Part shown: piece by piece, positions 16,453-27,473 of the stretch | Layout: the number at the start of each line of letters is the position of its first letter | How positions within the stretch are numbered: the stretch's first letter is position 1 | Origin: Janthinobacterium sp. BJB426 | GTDB taxonomy: Bacteria > Pseudomonadota > Gammaproteobacteria > Burkholderiales > Burkholderiaceae_D | Length of the DNA: 64,000 nucleotides | Direction of reading: 5' to 3' | Assembly (NCBI RefSeq): GCF_002735705.1 | Contig: NZ_PDZL01000015.1 | Location: 84,089-148,088, forward strand | Notes under the pieces: generated by a model | Databases searched by the model: none | Told to the model about the DNA's origin: nothing | What the model saw: the letters and a program-made list of their open reading frames with translations, nothing else | Position numbers and translations under genes: made by a program

Positions 16453-17424
16453 ATGACACAACTCACGGTGCCGGAATTTCAGCATCGCACGGTGCTGCTC
16501 GATGAAGCGGTCGATGCGCTCGACCTGTCGGGCGACCGCGCGCACGGCGTTTACGTCGATGGCACGTTTGGCCGCGGCGGCCATAGCCGATTGATTTTGT
16601 CGCGCCTGGCGCCCGACGCGCGCCTGATCGGCTTTGACAAGGACTTGCAAGCCATCGCCACGGCCGAACAGATCGCCGACCCCCGTTTCCAGATCGTCCA
16701 TGACAGCTTTGCCACCATGACGGCCAGCCTGGCCGAACGCGGTGTGCAGCAGGTCGATGGCATCCTGCTCGACCTGGGCATCTCGTCGCCGCAAGTCGAC
16801 GACGCGGCGCGCGGTTTCAGCTTCCGCAACGACGGACCGCTGGACATGCGCATGGATACCACGCGCGGCATCTCCGCAGCCGAATGGCTGGCGGTGGAAA
16901 CCGAGCAGAATTTAGAGAAAGTGATACGCGATTATGGGGAAGAACGGTTTGCTTTTCAGATTGCAAAGGCGATTGTTGCTGGCCGGGCAGTCCAGCCAAT
17001 TTCAAGCACACGACAGCTTGCCGGCATCGTGGCAGGCGCCGTCAAGACCCGCGAGAAGGGTAAGGACCCCGCTACCCGCACCTTTCAGGCCATACGCATT
17101 TTCATTAACAAAGAGCTCGAGGATCTCGAGATCGGCCTGAGCCAGGCGTATGCCTGCCTGGCGCCCGGCGCGCGCATGGCCGTGATCAGCTTTCACTCGC
17201 TGGAAGACCGCATGGTCAAGCGCTTCTTCGCCTCGAAGGCGAACGTGGAGCAGCCTGACCGTCGCCTGCCGATCCGCGCGGTCGACTTGCCGCAGCCGGA
17301 AATGAAGCTGATTTCGAAGATGAAGCCGTCCGACGCCGAGATCGAGGGCAACCCGCGTTCGCGTTCGGCCGTGATGCGCGTGGCGCAGCGCTTGCCCATT
17401 CCAGCCAGTGGCGGCTCCCGATGA
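16453..17424 (+). CDS. rsmH: RsmH, 16S rRNA m4C1402 methyltransferase
   Basis: RsmH (formerly MraW) methylates N4 of C1402 in the decoding site. The 323-residue protein begins with [13 protein letters not shown], then SAM motif [14 protein letters not shown] (near 35), [21 protein letters not shown] (near 105) and late [16 protein letters not shown]. Length and motifs are normal. It ends with an ATGA overlap into ftsL. Confidence 0.97.
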   Translation: MTQLTVPEFQHRTVLLDEAVDALDLSGDRAHGVYVDGTFGRGGHSRLILSRLAPDARLIGFDKDLQAIATAEQIADPRFQIVHDSFATMTASLAERGVQQVDGILLDLGISSPQVDDAARGFSFRNDGPLDMRMDTTRGISAAEWLAVETEQNLEKVIRDYGEERFAFQIAKAIVAGRAVQPISSTRQLAGIVAGAVKTREKGKDPATRTFQAIRIFINKELEDLEIGLSQAYACLAPGARMAVISFHSLEDRMVKRFFASKANVEQPDRRLPIRAVDLPQPEMKLISKMKPSDAEIEGNPRSRSAVMRVAQRLPIPASGGSR

Positions 17425-17690
17425 CTGGCAAGCTGTGTGTCGTGCTGTCGGCCCTGCTGGTGTGCTGCGGCCTGTCGCTGGTGAATGCGCAGTACCAGTC
17501 GCGCCACCTGCTGATCGACCTGGAACGCGCGCAAGCGCTGTCGCGCCAGCTCGACATCGACTGGGCGCAACTGCAGCTGGACCAGTCCACTTTGGGCAAG
17601 CATGAACGCATCGAATCGATCGCACGGCGCGATCTGAGCATGACGCCGCTGACGGCGGCGCGTACGCAATACCTGACGGAGGGCGAATAA
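17421..17690 (+). CDS. ftsL: FtsL, septal ring protein
   Basis: The 89-residue bitopic membrane protein has one N-terminal transmembrane segment ([19 protein letters not shown], residues about 5-23) and a periplasmic coiled-coil region ([21 protein letters not shown] in two parts), then the family end [10 protein letters not shown]. FtsL joins FtsB and FtsQ to activate FtsWI. It overlaps rsmH by four bases and ftsI by one. Confidence 0.93.
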   Translation: MTGKLCVVLSALLVCCGLSLVNAQYQSRHLLIDLERAQALSRQLDIDWAQLQLDQSTLGKHERIESIARRDLSMTPLTAARTQYLTEGE

Positions 17691-19468
17691 TGAAGTTGGG
17701 CGGTAACAGCAACGGCCGGGTGGCGGCATCGAAAGGCGTGCCATTCTCGAAGAACCCCGTACTGGCGGTGCGTCTGCCCGTCTGGCGTTCGCGCGTCGTG
17801 CTGTTCCTGCTGTTCTTCGCTTTCGCCGGCCTGGGCGCGCGCGCCCTGTGGCTGCAGGGCGTGTCGACGCAGTTCCTGCAAAAGCAGGGCAAGGCGCGCT
17901 ATGAACGCACCTTGGAATTGCCTGCCACGCGCGGCAAGATCACCGACCGCAACGGCCAGGTGCTCGCTTCGTCCGTCCCTGTGAAAGCCATCTGGGCCAT
18001 CCCTGACGACGTGCTGCAGGCGTCGCCGGAAAAAATCAATGCGCTGGCCGGCCTGCTGGAAATGAACGTCAACGAATTGCGCAAGAAGCTAGATTCGGAC
18101 CGCAGCTTCGTCTACCTGAAACGCCAGGTCGAGATGGACGTGGCCGACAAGATCTCTAAGCTCGGCATCGACGGAATCGACGAGCGCAAGGAATACAAGC
18201 GCTTCTATCCGCAGGGCGAAGTGATGACCCACGTGGTGGGCTTTACCAACGTGGAAGACGTGGGCCAGGAAAGCATGGAACTGGCGCAGCAGAAAACCCT
18301 CGTCGGCACTACCGGCAGCCGCCGCGTGATCAAGGACCGCCTGGGCCACATCGTCGAAGACATTGGCTTCATCCACGAACCTCACGACGGCAAGGACCTG
18401 ACCCTGTCCGTCGACAGCAAGATCCAGTACATCGCCTTCACGCAGCTGAAGGAAGCGGTGGAAAAATTCAATGCCAAAGCCGGCGGCGCCGTGGTGCTCG
18501 ACGTGCACACGGGCGAAGTGCTGGCCCTGGCAAATTACCCCAGCTACGACCCGAACGACCGCCGCAAGCTCACGGGCCAGCAACTGCGCAACCGCGTCAT
18601 GACCGATACCTTCGAGCCTGGTTCGACCCTCAAGCCGATCACCGTCTCCCTGGCGCTCGACACGGGCCGGGTCAAGCCGGGCACCCTGATCGACACGGGG
18701 CCGGGCCGTTATACCATCGCCGACCGCACGATCACCGATACCAAGCCGCATGGCGTGATCAATGTCTCCGAAATCATCGAGATGTCGTCGAATATCGGCA
18801 CCTCGAAAATCGCGCTGGGCATGCCGTCGCAGGAAATGTGGGAAATGTTTACCAAGGTGGGCTTCGGCCAGCAGCCGAAATGGGGTTTCCCCGGCGCCGT
18901 GGCCGGCAGGGTGCGTCCGTATAAATCGTGGCGCCCGGTGGAGCAGGCGACCATGAGCTACGGTAACGGTATTTCCGTGTCGCTGATCCAGCTGGCGCGC
19001 TCTTACATGATGTTCGCGCGCGATGGCGACACGATTCCCCTGTCGTTCCAGAAGGTCAATGAACTGCCCGTGGGCCAGCAAGTGATCAAGCCGAAGACGG
19101 CCGCCGAAATGCGCGCCATGCTCGAACTGGTGGTCTCCGGCGCGCACGGCTCGGCCAAGCGCGCCCAGGTCGCCGGCTACCGCGTGGGCGGCAAGACGGG
19201 CACCGCCTATAAAGTGGAAAACGGCCGCTATGCGATGCCGCGCAAATATATCGGCTCGTTCGTTGGCATGGTGCCGATGTCGGCGCCGCGCTTCATCATT
19301 GCGGTGATGATCGATGAACCGACCGGCCCGGCCCACTATGGTGGCCAGGTTGCCGCTCCCGCTTTCGCGGCGATTGCGACCAATGCGCTGCGCGCGATGA
19401 ACGTACCGCCCGATTCCTCCGTTACCGAAATCGTGGTCCCGGCCAATGCCGGCCCGGAGGCCATGTGA
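17690..19468 (+). CDS. ftsI: FtsI (PBP3), septal peptidoglycan transpeptidase
   Basis: FtsI cross-links septal peptidoglycan. The 592-residue protein has a cytoplasmic start, a transmembrane anchor (VVLFLLFFAFAGLGARALWL, residues about 37-57), a pedestal domain beginning ATRGKITDRNGQVLA and the transpeptidase domain. The three penicillin-binding motifs are EPGSTLKP (SxxK, near 308), SSN (near 365) and KTGT (near 502). The TAATGA junction with ftsL implies tight coupling. Confidence 0.97.
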   Translation: MKLGGNSNGRVAASKGVPFSKNPVLAVRLPVWRSRVVLFLLFFAFAGLGARALWLQGVSTQFLQKQGKARYERTLELPATRGKITDRNGQVLASSVPVKAIWAIPDDVLQASPEKINALAGLLEMNVNELRKKLDSDRSFVYLKRQVEMDVADKISKLGIDGIDERKEYKRFYPQGEVMTHVVGFTNVEDVGQESMELAQQKTLVGTTGSRRVIKDRLGHIVEDIGFIHEPHDGKDLTLSVDSKIQYIAFTQLKEAVEKFNAKAGGAVVLDVHTGEVLALANYPSYDPNDRRKLTGQQLRNRVMTDTFEPGSTLKPITVSLALDTGRVKPGTLIDTGPGRYTIADRTITDTKPHGVINVSEIIEMSSNIGTSKIALGMPSQEMWEMFTKVGFGQQPKWGFPGAVAGRVRPYKSWRPVEQATMSYGNGISVSLIQLARSYMMFARDGDTIPLSFQKVNELPVGQQVIKPKTAAEMRAMLELVVSGAHGSAKRAQVAGYRVGGKTGTAYKVENGRYAMPRKYIGSFVGMVPMSAPRFIIAVMIDEPTGPAHYGGQVAAPAFAAIATNALRAMNVPPDSSVTEIVVPANAGPEAM

Positions 19469-20985
19469 AGTCACTCATGACCATACAAGACATCAGTTTG
19501 TGGATCAAAGCGGCCGCCCCATCCGGGCAGCTGACGTCCGATTCGCGCCGCGTGCAGCGCGGCGACGTGTTTTTCGCCTATGCGGGCGCCACGCATTTCA
19601 TCGACGCCGCCATCGAGCAGGGCGCCGCCGCCATCGTGCATGACGCCGTGGAGTGGAACGCCGCATGGGGCGTGCCGCACCTGCTGGTCAGCGACCTGAA
19701 ACGCCTGGCCGGCCCCGTGGCGCATGCGTTTTACGACATGCCCGACAGCGCCATGTTCAGCGCCGGCGTGACGGGCACGAATGGCAAGACCTCGTGCGCG
19801 CTGTGGCTGGCGCAAGCCCTGGCGCGCCTCGGTGAAACCTCTTCCGTCATCGGGACCCTGGGCGTGGGCCTGTGCAAGCCGCGCGGCGCCATCGAATTCG
19901 ACGTGACCGGCTACACCACGCCGGACGCCGTGCTGCTGGCGCGCAAACTGGCCGCAATGCGAGACGCCGGCGCCAAGGCCGTCGCCATCGAAGTGTCGTC
20001 GATCGGCCTGGACCAGGATCGCGCGGCGGGCATGCATTTCGATGTCGCCATGTTTACCAATTTGACGCGCGACCACCTCGACTACCATGGCGACATGGCG
20101 GCCTACGAGGCGGCCAAGGTAAAACTGTTCGACTGGCCTGGCCTGAAAACGGCCGTCATCAACCTCGATGACGCCATGGGCCTGCGCCTGGCGCGCCACG
20201 TGGAGGGCAAGCTGGCCGGCGAATATCCCGTCATCGGCTACACCTTGCAGGATGCGGCCGCCTTGCCCGACCTGCCGGGCGTACTGATGCTGCGCGCCAG
20301 CCAGTTCCGCAGCCGCCATGCCGGCACCGACTTCCACCTCGAATGCGCGCTCGGCGTGGCGCTGGTCAAGACGCAGCTGGTGGGCCACTTCAATATCAGC
20401 AACGCGCTGGCGGTGCTGGGCGCCTTGCTGGCGCACGGCACCGGCCTGCGCGCCGCCATCGACGGCATCGAATCGCTGCAACCGGCCCCCGGTCGCATGC
20501 AGCAGGTGGGCGGCCAGGAAGCGCCGATGGTCGTCATTGATTACGCGCATACGCCGGACGCGCTGGAAAAAACCCTGGCCGCCTTGCGCCAGGTGGCGCA
20601 GGAGCGGGGCGGTCAGCTGTGGTGCGTGTTCGGCTGCGGCGGCGACCGCGATCCGGGCAAGCGTCCGCAGATGGGCGCCATCGCGCAGCTGGCCGATCAC
20701 GTGCTGGTCACCAGCGACAATCCGCGCAGCGAAGACCCGCACGCCATCATCGCGCAGATCGTCGCCGGCATGCGTGCCGACGGTCCGCAGCCGCAAGCCA
20801 TCGAAGACCGCGCCGGGGCCATTTTGTCGGCCATCAAGCACGCGGCCAAGCCGGACGTGATCCTGTTGGCGGGCAAAGGCCATGAGCCGTACCAGGAAAT
20901 CAAGGGCAAGAAACTGCCGTTCTCCGATGCCGACCATGCGCAGCTGGCCCTGTCCGCGCGCCTGACGATGATGAGGACGAACTGA
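19465..20985 (+). CDS. murE: MurE, UDP-MurNAc-L-Ala-D-Glu:meso-diaminopimelate ligase
   Basis: MurE adds the third stem-peptide residue. The 506-residue protein shows the uridine-binding TSDSRRVQRGDVFFAY, ATP loop TGTNGKTS (near 110), the YHGDMAAYEAAKVKLF block and the specificity motif DNPRSEDP (near 420), which marks meso-diaminopimelate rather than lysine as substrate. The start is either GTG 19465, overlapping the ftsI stop, or ATG 19477; I give the longer form because of the overlap architecture. Confidence 0.95.
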   Translation: MKSLMTIQDISLWIKAAAPSGQLTSDSRRVQRGDVFFAYAGATHFIDAAIEQGAAAIVHDAVEWNAAWGVPHLLVSDLKRLAGPVAHAFYDMPDSAMFSAGVTGTNGKTSCALWLAQALARLGETSSVIGTLGVGLCKPRGAIEFDVTGYTTPDAVLLARKLAAMRDAGAKAVAIEVSSIGLDQDRAAGMHFDVAMFTNLTRDHLDYHGDMAAYEAAKVKLFDWPGLKTAVINLDDAMGLRLARHVEGKLAGEYPVIGYTLQDAAALPDLPGVLMLRASQFRSRHAGTDFHLECALGVALVKTQLVGHFNISNALAVLGALLAHGTGLRAAIDGIESLQPAPGRMQQVGGQEAPMVVIDYAHTPDALEKTLAALRQVAQERGGQLWCVFGCGGDRDPGKRPQMGAIAQLADHVLVTSDNPRSEDPHAIIAQIVAGMRADGPQPQAIEDRAGAILSAIKHAAKPDVILLAGKGHEPYQEIKGKKLPFSDADHAQLALSARLTMMRTN

Positions 20986-22427
20986 TGGATCGCCTGATGC
21001 ACGCAAGCCTGGCAGAACTGATGCCGTCGCTGGACGGCGCACAGTTGACGGGCGACGCATCCTTTGATGGCGTCTCCACCGACAGCCGCAGCGCCCCAGC
21101 CGGTTCGCTCTTCGTCGCCTTGCGCGGCGAGAGTTTCGACGCCCACGATTTCCTGGGTCAAGTGGCCGCGCGCGGCGTCGCCGCCGTGGTGGTCGAGCGC
21201 TTGCCTGAAGGCTGGGACAGCGGCAAGGTGCCGGCCATCGTGGTGGCCGATACCCTGGTGGCGCTGGGCCGCATCGCCAACCACTGGCGCGGCCGTTTCA
21301 ATTTACCCGTCATCGGCGTCACCGGCAGCAATGGCAAGACCACCGTCAAGGAGATGATTTCGGTCATCCTGGCGGCGGCCTTTGGCGAAGAGGGCCGGCT
21401 GGCCACGCGCGGCAACCTGAATAATGAAATCGGCGTGCCATTGACCCTGTTCCGCCTGAGCGCCGCGCACAAGGCGGCCGTCATCGAGATGGGCATGAAC
21501 CATCCTGGCGAGATTGCCCGTTTGGCCGCGATTTCCGCGCCGACCCTGGCAATGGTCAACAACGCGCAGCGCGAACACCAGGAATTCATGCATACGGTGG
21601 AAGCCGTGGCACGCGAGAACGGCGCCGCGCTGGCAGCCCTGGCGCATGACGGCGTGGCCGTCTTCCCGCATGGCGATGAATATACGCCCGTGTGGCGCGA
21701 ACTTGCCGGCGCGCGCGCCGTCATCACCTTCGGCCTGTCGAAAGAGGCGGACGTCAGTTGCACGCACCGCGCGGCCGAGGATTTTGGCAGCGACCTGTTC
21801 GTCAGCGTGCGCGCACCGGACGGCAGCTTGCGCCAGTTTTTTGTCGGCTTGCAGGCGGCGGGCGAACACAATGTGCGCAATGCGCTGGCGGCCGTGGCAT
21901 GCGCCGTCGGCGCCGGCATCGCGCCAGAACAGATCAAGCAGGGCCTGGAGGCGTTTTCTCCCGTGAATGGCCGCCTGCAGAAAAAACGTGCCGCCAATGG
22001 CGCCACCATCATCGATGACACGTATAACGCCAATCCTGATTCGGCGCGCGCGGCCATCGATGTGCTGGCGCAGGCAGCGGCACCGCGCATCCTGGTGCTG
22101 GGCGAGATGGGCGAAGTCGGCACGCAGGGGCAGCAGTTCCACGAAGAGATCGGCGCCTACGCCGCCGCCAAAGGCATCGAACACGTGCTGGCGACGGGCG
22201 GCCTGGCGCGCCATCTGGTCAATCCGGCGCAGGAAGCCGCGAGCCAGGAATCAGGCACGGTCGTGGAGTATTTCGAACAGTTCGACGGTTTGCTGGCGGC
22301 GCTCGATGCGCATTTGTCCGGCCGTTCGGATGCAACAGTATTAATCAAGGGCTCCCGTTTCATGAAGATGGAACGGGCCGTGCAGCATTTGATTGGTTCA
22401 AACAACAATAACAAGGAAGCTCACTAA
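20985..22427 (+). CDS. murF: MurF, UDP-MurNAc-tripeptide:D-Ala-D-Ala ligase
   Basis: MurF completes the UDP-MurNAc pentapeptide. The 480-residue protein has the N-terminal [21 protein letters not shown] in two overlapping parts, the ATP loop [12 protein letters not shown] (near 109), [15 protein letters not shown] and the C-terminal [18 protein letters not shown]. The ATG shares one base with the murE stop (TGATG). Confidence 0.96.
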   Translation: MDRLMHASLAELMPSLDGAQLTGDASFDGVSTDSRSAPAGSLFVALRGESFDAHDFLGQVAARGVAAVVVERLPEGWDSGKVPAIVVADTLVALGRIANHWRGRFNLPVIGVTGSNGKTTVKEMISVILAAAFGEEGRLATRGNLNNEIGVPLTLFRLSAAHKAAVIEMGMNHPGEIARLAAISAPTLAMVNNAQREHQEFMHTVEAVARENGAALAALAHDGVAVFPHGDEYTPVWRELAGARAVITFGLSKEADVSCTHRAAEDFGSDLFVSVRAPDGSLRQFFVGLQAAGEHNVRNALAAVACAVGAGIAPEQIKQGLEAFSPVNGRLQKKRAANGATIIDDTYNANPDSARAAIDVLAQAAAPRILVLGEMGEVGTQGQQFHEEIGAYAAAKGIEHVLATGGLARHLVNPAQEAASQESGTVVEYFEQFDGLLAALDAHLSGRSDATVLIKGSRFMKMERAVQHLIGSNNNNKEAH

Positions 22428-22429
22428 TC

Positions 22430-23605
22430 ATGCTGCTCTGGCTCGCTCATTATTTCCAGGACGACATTGGCCCACTGCGGGTCTTTAACTTCATCACGTT
22501 CCGCGCCGTTTTCGCCACCCTGACGGCGATCCTGATCGGCCTGTGCGCCGGTCCCGCCGTGATCCGCATGCTCACGCGCATGAAGGTCGGCCAGGCCGTG
22601 CGTACGGACGGCCCGCAAACGCATCTGAAAAAACACGGCACCCCCACCATGGGCGGTGTGCTGATCCTCATCGCCATCGGCATTTCGACCTTGCTGTGGG
22701 CCGACCTGTCGAACCGCTTCATCTGGCCCGTATTGATCGTCACCCTGGGCTTTGGCGCCATCGGCTGGGCCGACGACTACCGCAAGGTGGTGCACCAGGA
22801 TCCGGAAGGCATGCGCTCGCGCGAGAAATACTTCTGGCAGTCGCTGATCGGCCTTGCCGCCGCGTTTTACCTGGCGTTTTCCGTCTCCATCTCCGAGCCC
22901 AATGCCGGCCAGGTGTGGAATCTGATCTACGCCTGGGTGCAATCGGGCTTCGCCATGGACTTGCCGCCGAAGGCCGACCTGATCGTCCCGTTCTTCAAGA
23001 CCATCAGCTATCCGCTGGGCGTATGGGGCTTTATTGCGCTGACCTATTGCGTCATCGTCGGCACCAGCAACGCCGTCAATTTCACCGATGGTCTCGATGG
23101 CCTGGCCATCATGCCGACCGTGATGGTGGGCACGGCCCTGGGCCTGTTCGCCTACCTGACGGGTAACGCCACGTATGCGCGCTACCTGTTCATCCCGCAT
23201 ATCCCGGGCGCCGGCGAACTGGTGATCTTCTGTGGCGCGCTGGCCGGTTCCGGCCTGGCTTTCCTCTGGTATAACACGCACCCCGCGAAAGTGTTCATGG
23301 GCGACGTGGGCGCGCTGGCACTGGGCGGCGCATTGGGTACCGTCGCCGTCATCGTGCGCCAGGAAATCGTCCTGTTCATCATGGGCGGCATCTTTGTCGT
23401 TGAAACGCTGTCCGTGATCATCCAAGTCGTCTGGTTCAAGTACACCAAGAAGCGCTTTGGCGTTGGTCGCCGCGTCTTCCTGATGGCGCCATTGCATCAC
23501 CATTTTGAACAAAAAGGCTGGAAGGAGACGCAGGTTGTCGTGCGTTTCTGGATCATCACCATGATGCTGGTGCTGCTCGGCCTGACCACCTTGAAGCTGC
23601 GCTGA
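22430..23605 (+). CDS. mraY: MraY, phospho-MurNAc-pentapeptide translocase
   Basis: MraY transfers phospho-MurNAc-pentapeptide to undecaprenyl phosphate, forming lipid I at the inner membrane. The 391-residue protein has about ten transmembrane segments and the conserved [25 protein letters not shown] (catalytic Asp pair), [13 protein letters not shown] and MAPLHHHFE motifs. It overlaps murD by one base. Confidence 0.97.
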   Translation: MLLWLAHYFQDDIGPLRVFNFITFRAVFATLTAILIGLCAGPAVIRMLTRMKVGQAVRTDGPQTHLKKHGTPTMGGVLILIAIGISTLLWADLSNRFIWPVLIVTLGFGAIGWADDYRKVVHQDPEGMRSREKYFWQSLIGLAAAFYLAFSVSISEPNAGQVWNLIYAWVQSGFAMDLPPKADLIVPFFKTISYPLGVWGFIALTYCVIVGTSNAVNFTDGLDGLAIMPTVMVGTALGLFAYLTGNATYARYLFIPHIPGAGELVIFCGALAGSGLAFLWYNTHPAKVFMGDVGALALGGALGTVAVIVRQEIVLFIMGGIFVVETLSVIIQVVWFKYTKKRFGVGRRVFLMAPLHHHFEQKGWKETQVVVRFWIITMMLVLLGLTTLKLR

Positions 23606-25161
23606 TGATGTACGACGCTAAAACCGCACTGGTACTGGGCCTCGGGGAGTCAGGCCTGGCCATGGCCCTGTGGCTGGCCCGCAGCGGTGCGACCGTGCGG
23701 GTAGCCGACACGCGCGAGGCGCCCGAGCGCCTGGCAGCCTTGCAGGCCGCCGTGCCGCAGGCGCAGTTCATCGCCGGCGCCTTCACGGCCGACCTGCTCG
23801 ATGGCGTCGACTTCGTCGCCGTCAGCCCCGGCCTGGCACCTGGCCGCGAACTGTCGGCAATCGCGCCTGCCGCTCTGGAAAAAAATATCCCCGTATGGGG
23901 CGAGATCGAGCTGTTCGCGCAGGCGCTGGCCGCGCTGAAAACGGAACGCGGCTATGCGCCGAAAGTCATCGCCATCACGGGCACGAATGGCAAGACGACC
24001 GTCACCAGCCTGGTAGGCTTGCTGTGCGAACGCGCGGGATTGCTCACGCGCGTAGCCGGCAATATCAGCCCGGCCGCGCTGGACGTGCTGCGCGAAGTGC
24101 TGGACGCCGAACCGGCGCCGCAGCCTGTGGTTGAAGGCGAAGAAGTCGCCGAACCCGTGGCCAGCACCTTGCCGCAGGCGTGGATCCTGGAGCTATCGAG
24201 CTTCCAGCTGCACACGACCTTCAGCCTGCAGGCCGATGCGGCCACGGTCTTGAATCTGTCGCAGGACCACCTGGACTGGCATGGCGACATGGCGGCGTAT
24301 GCCGCTGACAAGGCGCGCATCTTCGGCGAGCAGACCGTGCGCATATTGAACCGCGACGATGCGCTTGTGATGCACATGGCTGATCCGCTGGCCGAGACGA
24401 TCACCTTCGGCACGGGCGAGCCGGCGGAAGTCGACAGCTTTGGCCTGGTCAATGAACGGGGCATCTTCTGGCTGGCGCAAGCCGTGCCTAGCGAAGAAGT
24501 GATCGAGAAGAAACGCAGGAAGAACGATCCGGCGCCCGAACCGGTGCCGACGATGGCGAAAAAACTGATGCCGGCCGACGCGCTGAAAATCCGCGGCCAG
24601 CACAATGCCTCGAATGCGCTGGCGGCGCTGGCCCTGTGCCGCGCCATCGGCTTGCCATTCGCGCCGCTGCTGCATGGCTTGCGCGAATACCAGGGCGAGC
24701 CGCACCGCGTGGAGCTGATCACGGCCGTCAATGAAGTCGAGTATTACGACGACAGCAAGGGCACGAACGTGGGTGCGACAGTGGCAGCCCTGTTTGGCCT
24801 GGGCAAGGCGTTTGGCGGCGCGGAACAGCGTCTGGTGCTGATCGCCGGCGGCGACGGCAAGGGGCAGGATTTCTCTCCGCTGGCTGAACCCGTGTCGCGC
24901 TACGTGCGCGCGGTGGTGCTGATCGGCCGCGATGCGCCAGCCTTGCGTGCGGCGCTTGAACCATCCGGCGTGGACATCGTCGACTGCGCCACCTTGCCGG
25001 AAGCCGTCAAGCGCGCCAGCAGCCTGGCGCTGGCCGGCGACGCCGTGCTCCTGTCGCCCGCGTGCGCCAGCCTGGACATGTTCAAGAACTATGCGCACCG
25101 CGCGCAGGTATTTGTCGACGCCGTGCGCGACATCGCCCTGGAAAACGGACAGGATATCTGA
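23605..25161 (+). CDS. murD: MurD, UDP-MurNAc-L-alanine:D-glutamate ligase
   Basis: MurD adds D-Glu to UDP-MurNAc-L-Ala. Key motifs: [13 protein letters not shown] (near 12), ATP loop [12 protein letters not shown] (near 125), LELSSFQL (near 194), [12 protein letters not shown] and [13 protein letters not shown] (near 380). At 518 residues it is about 80 longer than the E. coli enzyme. The extra length lies in two acidic or basic, Pro-rich insertions at about 165-190 and about 300-325. Both avoid catalytic motifs and look like surface loops. Confidence 0.96.
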   Translation: MMYDAKTALVLGLGESGLAMALWLARSGATVRVADTREAPERLAALQAAVPQAQFIAGAFTADLLDGVDFVAVSPGLAPGRELSAIAPAALEKNIPVWGEIELFAQALAALKTERGYAPKVIAITGTNGKTTVTSLVGLLCERAGLLTRVAGNISPAALDVLREVLDAEPAPQPVVEGEEVAEPVASTLPQAWILELSSFQLHTTFSLQADAATVLNLSQDHLDWHGDMAAYAADKARIFGEQTVRILNRDDALVMHMADPLAETITFGTGEPAEVDSFGLVNERGIFWLAQAVPSEEVIEKKRRKNDPAPEPVPTMAKKLMPADALKIRGQHNASNALAALALCRAIGLPFAPLLHGLREYQGEPHRVELITAVNEVEYYDDSKGTNVGATVAALFGLGKAFGGAEQRLVLIAGGDGKGQDFSPLAEPVSRYVRAVVLIGRDAPALRAALEPSGVDIVDCATLPEAVKRASSLALAGDAVLLSPACASLDMFKNYAHRAQVFVDAVRDIALENGQDI

Positions 25162-26372
25162 TGGCCTTTCAACTGCCCTTCAGCTTTGGTTCCGGCTCGG
25201 CTGCCAAGCCGCTGGATAGCCGCGCGCGGCAGTCGAAGATGATGGACTACGACAAGCCGCTGGTGTGGGTCGTCCTGCTGCTGATGTTGCTGGGCATGGT
25301 GATGGTGTATTCGGCGTCGATTTCGCTGTCCGATGCGCGCAAGTTCGCCGCCTACACGAACAATTATTTTGTCGTGCGCCAGGCGCTGTTCATCGGTATT
25401 TCGATCATTGTCGGCGCGCTGGTATTCCGCATCCCCGTCGCCACCTGGCAAAAGATGGCGCCGTGGCTGTTCATCGGCACCCTGGTGCTGCTGGTGATGG
25501 TGCTGATACCGGGCCTGGGCGTGTCGGTCAATGGCGGGCGCCGCTGGCTGAACCTGCCGGGCCTGCGGCCGCAGCCTTCCGAGCTGATGAAAGTGGTGAT
25601 GGTGCTGTACGCGGCCGATTACACGGTGCGCAAGCAGGAATACATGCACAAGCTGACCAAGGGCTTCATGCCGATGGCGCTGGCCGTCAGCTTCGTCGGC
25701 CTGCTGCTGCTGATGGAGCCCGATCTCGGTGCTTTCGGCGTGATCGTCTGCATCGCCATGGGCATCCTGTTTCTGGGCGGCGTCAATGCCATCTGGTTCG
25801 GCGGCATCGGCGCCATGCTGACGGCGATTTTCGTCACCATCATCGCCCTGTCGAAATTCCGCCGCGAGCGGTTTTTTGCGTATCTCGATCCGTGGCAGGA
25901 AGACAATGCGCTGAACAAGGCTTACCAGCTGACGCACTCGCTGATCGCCTTCGGGCGCGGCGAACTGTTTGGCGTGGGCCTGGGTGGCAGCGTGGAAAAG
26001 CTGCATTACCTGCCCGAAGCGCATACGGACTTCTTGCTGGCCGTGATCGGCGAGGAACTGGGCTTGGTGGGCGTGCTGGTCGTGATCGGCATGTTTTACT
26101 GGATTATCAAGCGGGCGTTCGACATCGGCCGCCAGGCGATCGCCATCGACCAGACCTTCGCGGGACTGACGGCGAAGGGCATCGCCATCTGGATCGGCGT
26201 GCAGACCTTCATCAACATGGGCGTGAACCTGGGCCTGCTGCCGACCAAGGGCCTGACCTTGCCCTTGATGAGTTATGGCGGCACGGGCGTACTGATTAAC
26301 TGTATCGGCCTGGCGATTTTGCTGCGCATCGACTACGAAAACCGGATCCTGATGCGGGGAGGCCGGCTATGA
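25161..26372 (+). CDS. ftsW: FtsW, septal peptidoglycan glycosyltransferase (SEDS family)
   Basis: FtsW polymerises septal glycan strands in complex with FtsI. The 403-residue protein has ten predicted membrane segments; family motifs are [10 protein letters not shown] region, [32 protein letters not shown] in two parts and the C-terminal [18 protein letters not shown] in two parts. The start ATG shares its A with the murD TGA; longer in-frame upstream starts lie inside murD and are rejected. ATGA overlap with murG. Confidence 0.96.
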   Translation: MAFQLPFSFGSGSAAKPLDSRARQSKMMDYDKPLVWVVLLLMLLGMVMVYSASISLSDARKFAAYTNNYFVVRQALFIGISIIVGALVFRIPVATWQKMAPWLFIGTLVLLVMVLIPGLGVSVNGGRRWLNLPGLRPQPSELMKVVMVLYAADYTVRKQEYMHKLTKGFMPMALAVSFVGLLLLMEPDLGAFGVIVCIAMGILFLGGVNAIWFGGIGAMLTAIFVTIIALSKFRRERFFAYLDPWQEDNALNKAYQLTHSLIAFGRGELFGVGLGGSVEKLHYLPEAHTDFLLAVIGEELGLVGVLVVIGMFYWIIKRAFDIGRQAIAIDQTFAGLTAKGIAIWIGVQTFINMGVNLGLLPTKGLTLPLMSYGGTGVLINCIGLAILLRIDYENRILMRGGRL

Positions 26373-27463
26373 ACAACGTGACGAACTTGAAAACGACGAA
26401 AAGACTGATGATCATGGCGGCCGGCACCGGCGGCCATATTTTCCCGGGCCTGGCGATTGCGCAGACGATGCGCGCGCGCGGCTGGGAAGTGAGCTGGCTA
26501 GGCACGACCCATGGCATGGAGCAGGACCTGGTGCCGAAGAGCGGCATTCCCATGGACGCCATTGCGTTTTCCGGCATGCGCGGCAAAGGCCTGGCGCACA
26601 CGGTGAAGGGCGGCTTCAAGATGCTGGCCAGCTTTTTTGCCATCCGCCGTTTCATCGCCAGCCGCAAGCCGGATGTGGTGATGGGCATGGGCGGCTACGT
26701 CACCGTGCCGGGCGGCCTGATGGCGCGCCTGAAGGGCGTGCCGCTGGTGCTGGTCAATGCCGACGCTGCGCTGCTGTTGTCGAACAAGACCCTGGTGCCG
26801 CTGGCGCAGCAGGTGTGCTTCGGCTTTCCCGCCGATTTCGGCAGCGCCGCCGGCAAGGCCGTCGTCACGGGCAATCCCGTGCGCGCCGAGATCCTCGCGA
26901 TGGCGCCGCCAGCCGCGCGCTTCGCGGGCCGCAGCGGACCGTTGCGCATTCTGGTGGTGGGCGGCAGCCTGGGCGCGAAAGCGCTGAACGACAGCCTGCC
27001 TGCCGCGCTGGCCCTGATGCCGGAGGGCGAACGCCCGCTGGTGACGCACCAGTCGGGCAAGAAGAATATCGACGCCCTGCATGCCGCATATGCGCAGGCG
27101 GGCGTGCAAGCCAATGTGGTCGACTTCATCGACGACATGGCCAGGACGTATACCGAGGCCGATCTGGTGATTTGCCGCGCCGGCGCCATCACCCTGTCGG
27201 AACTGACGGCGGCCGGCGTGGCCAGCGTGCTCGTGCCGCTGGTGGCGTCAACCACCAGCCACCAGCGCGACAATGCGCAATGGATGGCAAAACAAGGCGC
27301 GGCGATTCATCTGCCGCAGACGGAAATGAGTGCGGCGTCGCTGAGCGCCTTGCTGGCGTCGCTGAGCCGCGACACTTGCCAGCAGATGGCGCTGGCGGCG
27401 CTGGCAGCAGGCAAGCGCGACGCCAATGAGGCGATCGCACACGTATTGGAAAAACTGGCATGA
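26369..27463 (+). CDS. murG: MurG, UDP-GlcNAc:lipid I N-acetylglucosaminyltransferase
   Basis: MurG converts lipid I to lipid II on the inner face of the cytoplasmic membrane. The 364-residue GT-B protein has the N-terminal glycine-rich loop [16 protein letters not shown], the second loop [13 protein letters not shown] (near 192), the UDP-GlcNAc motif [16 protein letters not shown] (near 268) and [14 protein letters not shown]. The start ATG overlaps the ftsW stop. Confidence 0.96.
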   Translation: MNNVTNLKTTKRLMIMAAGTGGHIFPGLAIAQTMRARGWEVSWLGTTHGMEQDLVPKSGIPMDAIAFSGMRGKGLAHTVKGGFKMLASFFAIRRFIASRKPDVVMGMGGYVTVPGGLMARLKGVPLVLVNADAALLLSNKTLVPLAQQVCFGFPADFGSAAGKAVVTGNPVRAEILAMAPPAARFAGRSGPLRILVVGGSLGAKALNDSLPAALALMPEGERPLVTHQSGKKNIDALHAAYAQAGVQANVVDFIDDMARTYTEADLVICRAGAITLSELTAAGVASVLVPLVASTTSHQRDNAQWMAKQGAAIHLPQTEMSAASLSALLASLSRDTCQQMALAALAAGKRDANEAIAHVLEKLA

Positions 27464-27473
27464 GGTTAGCTCT

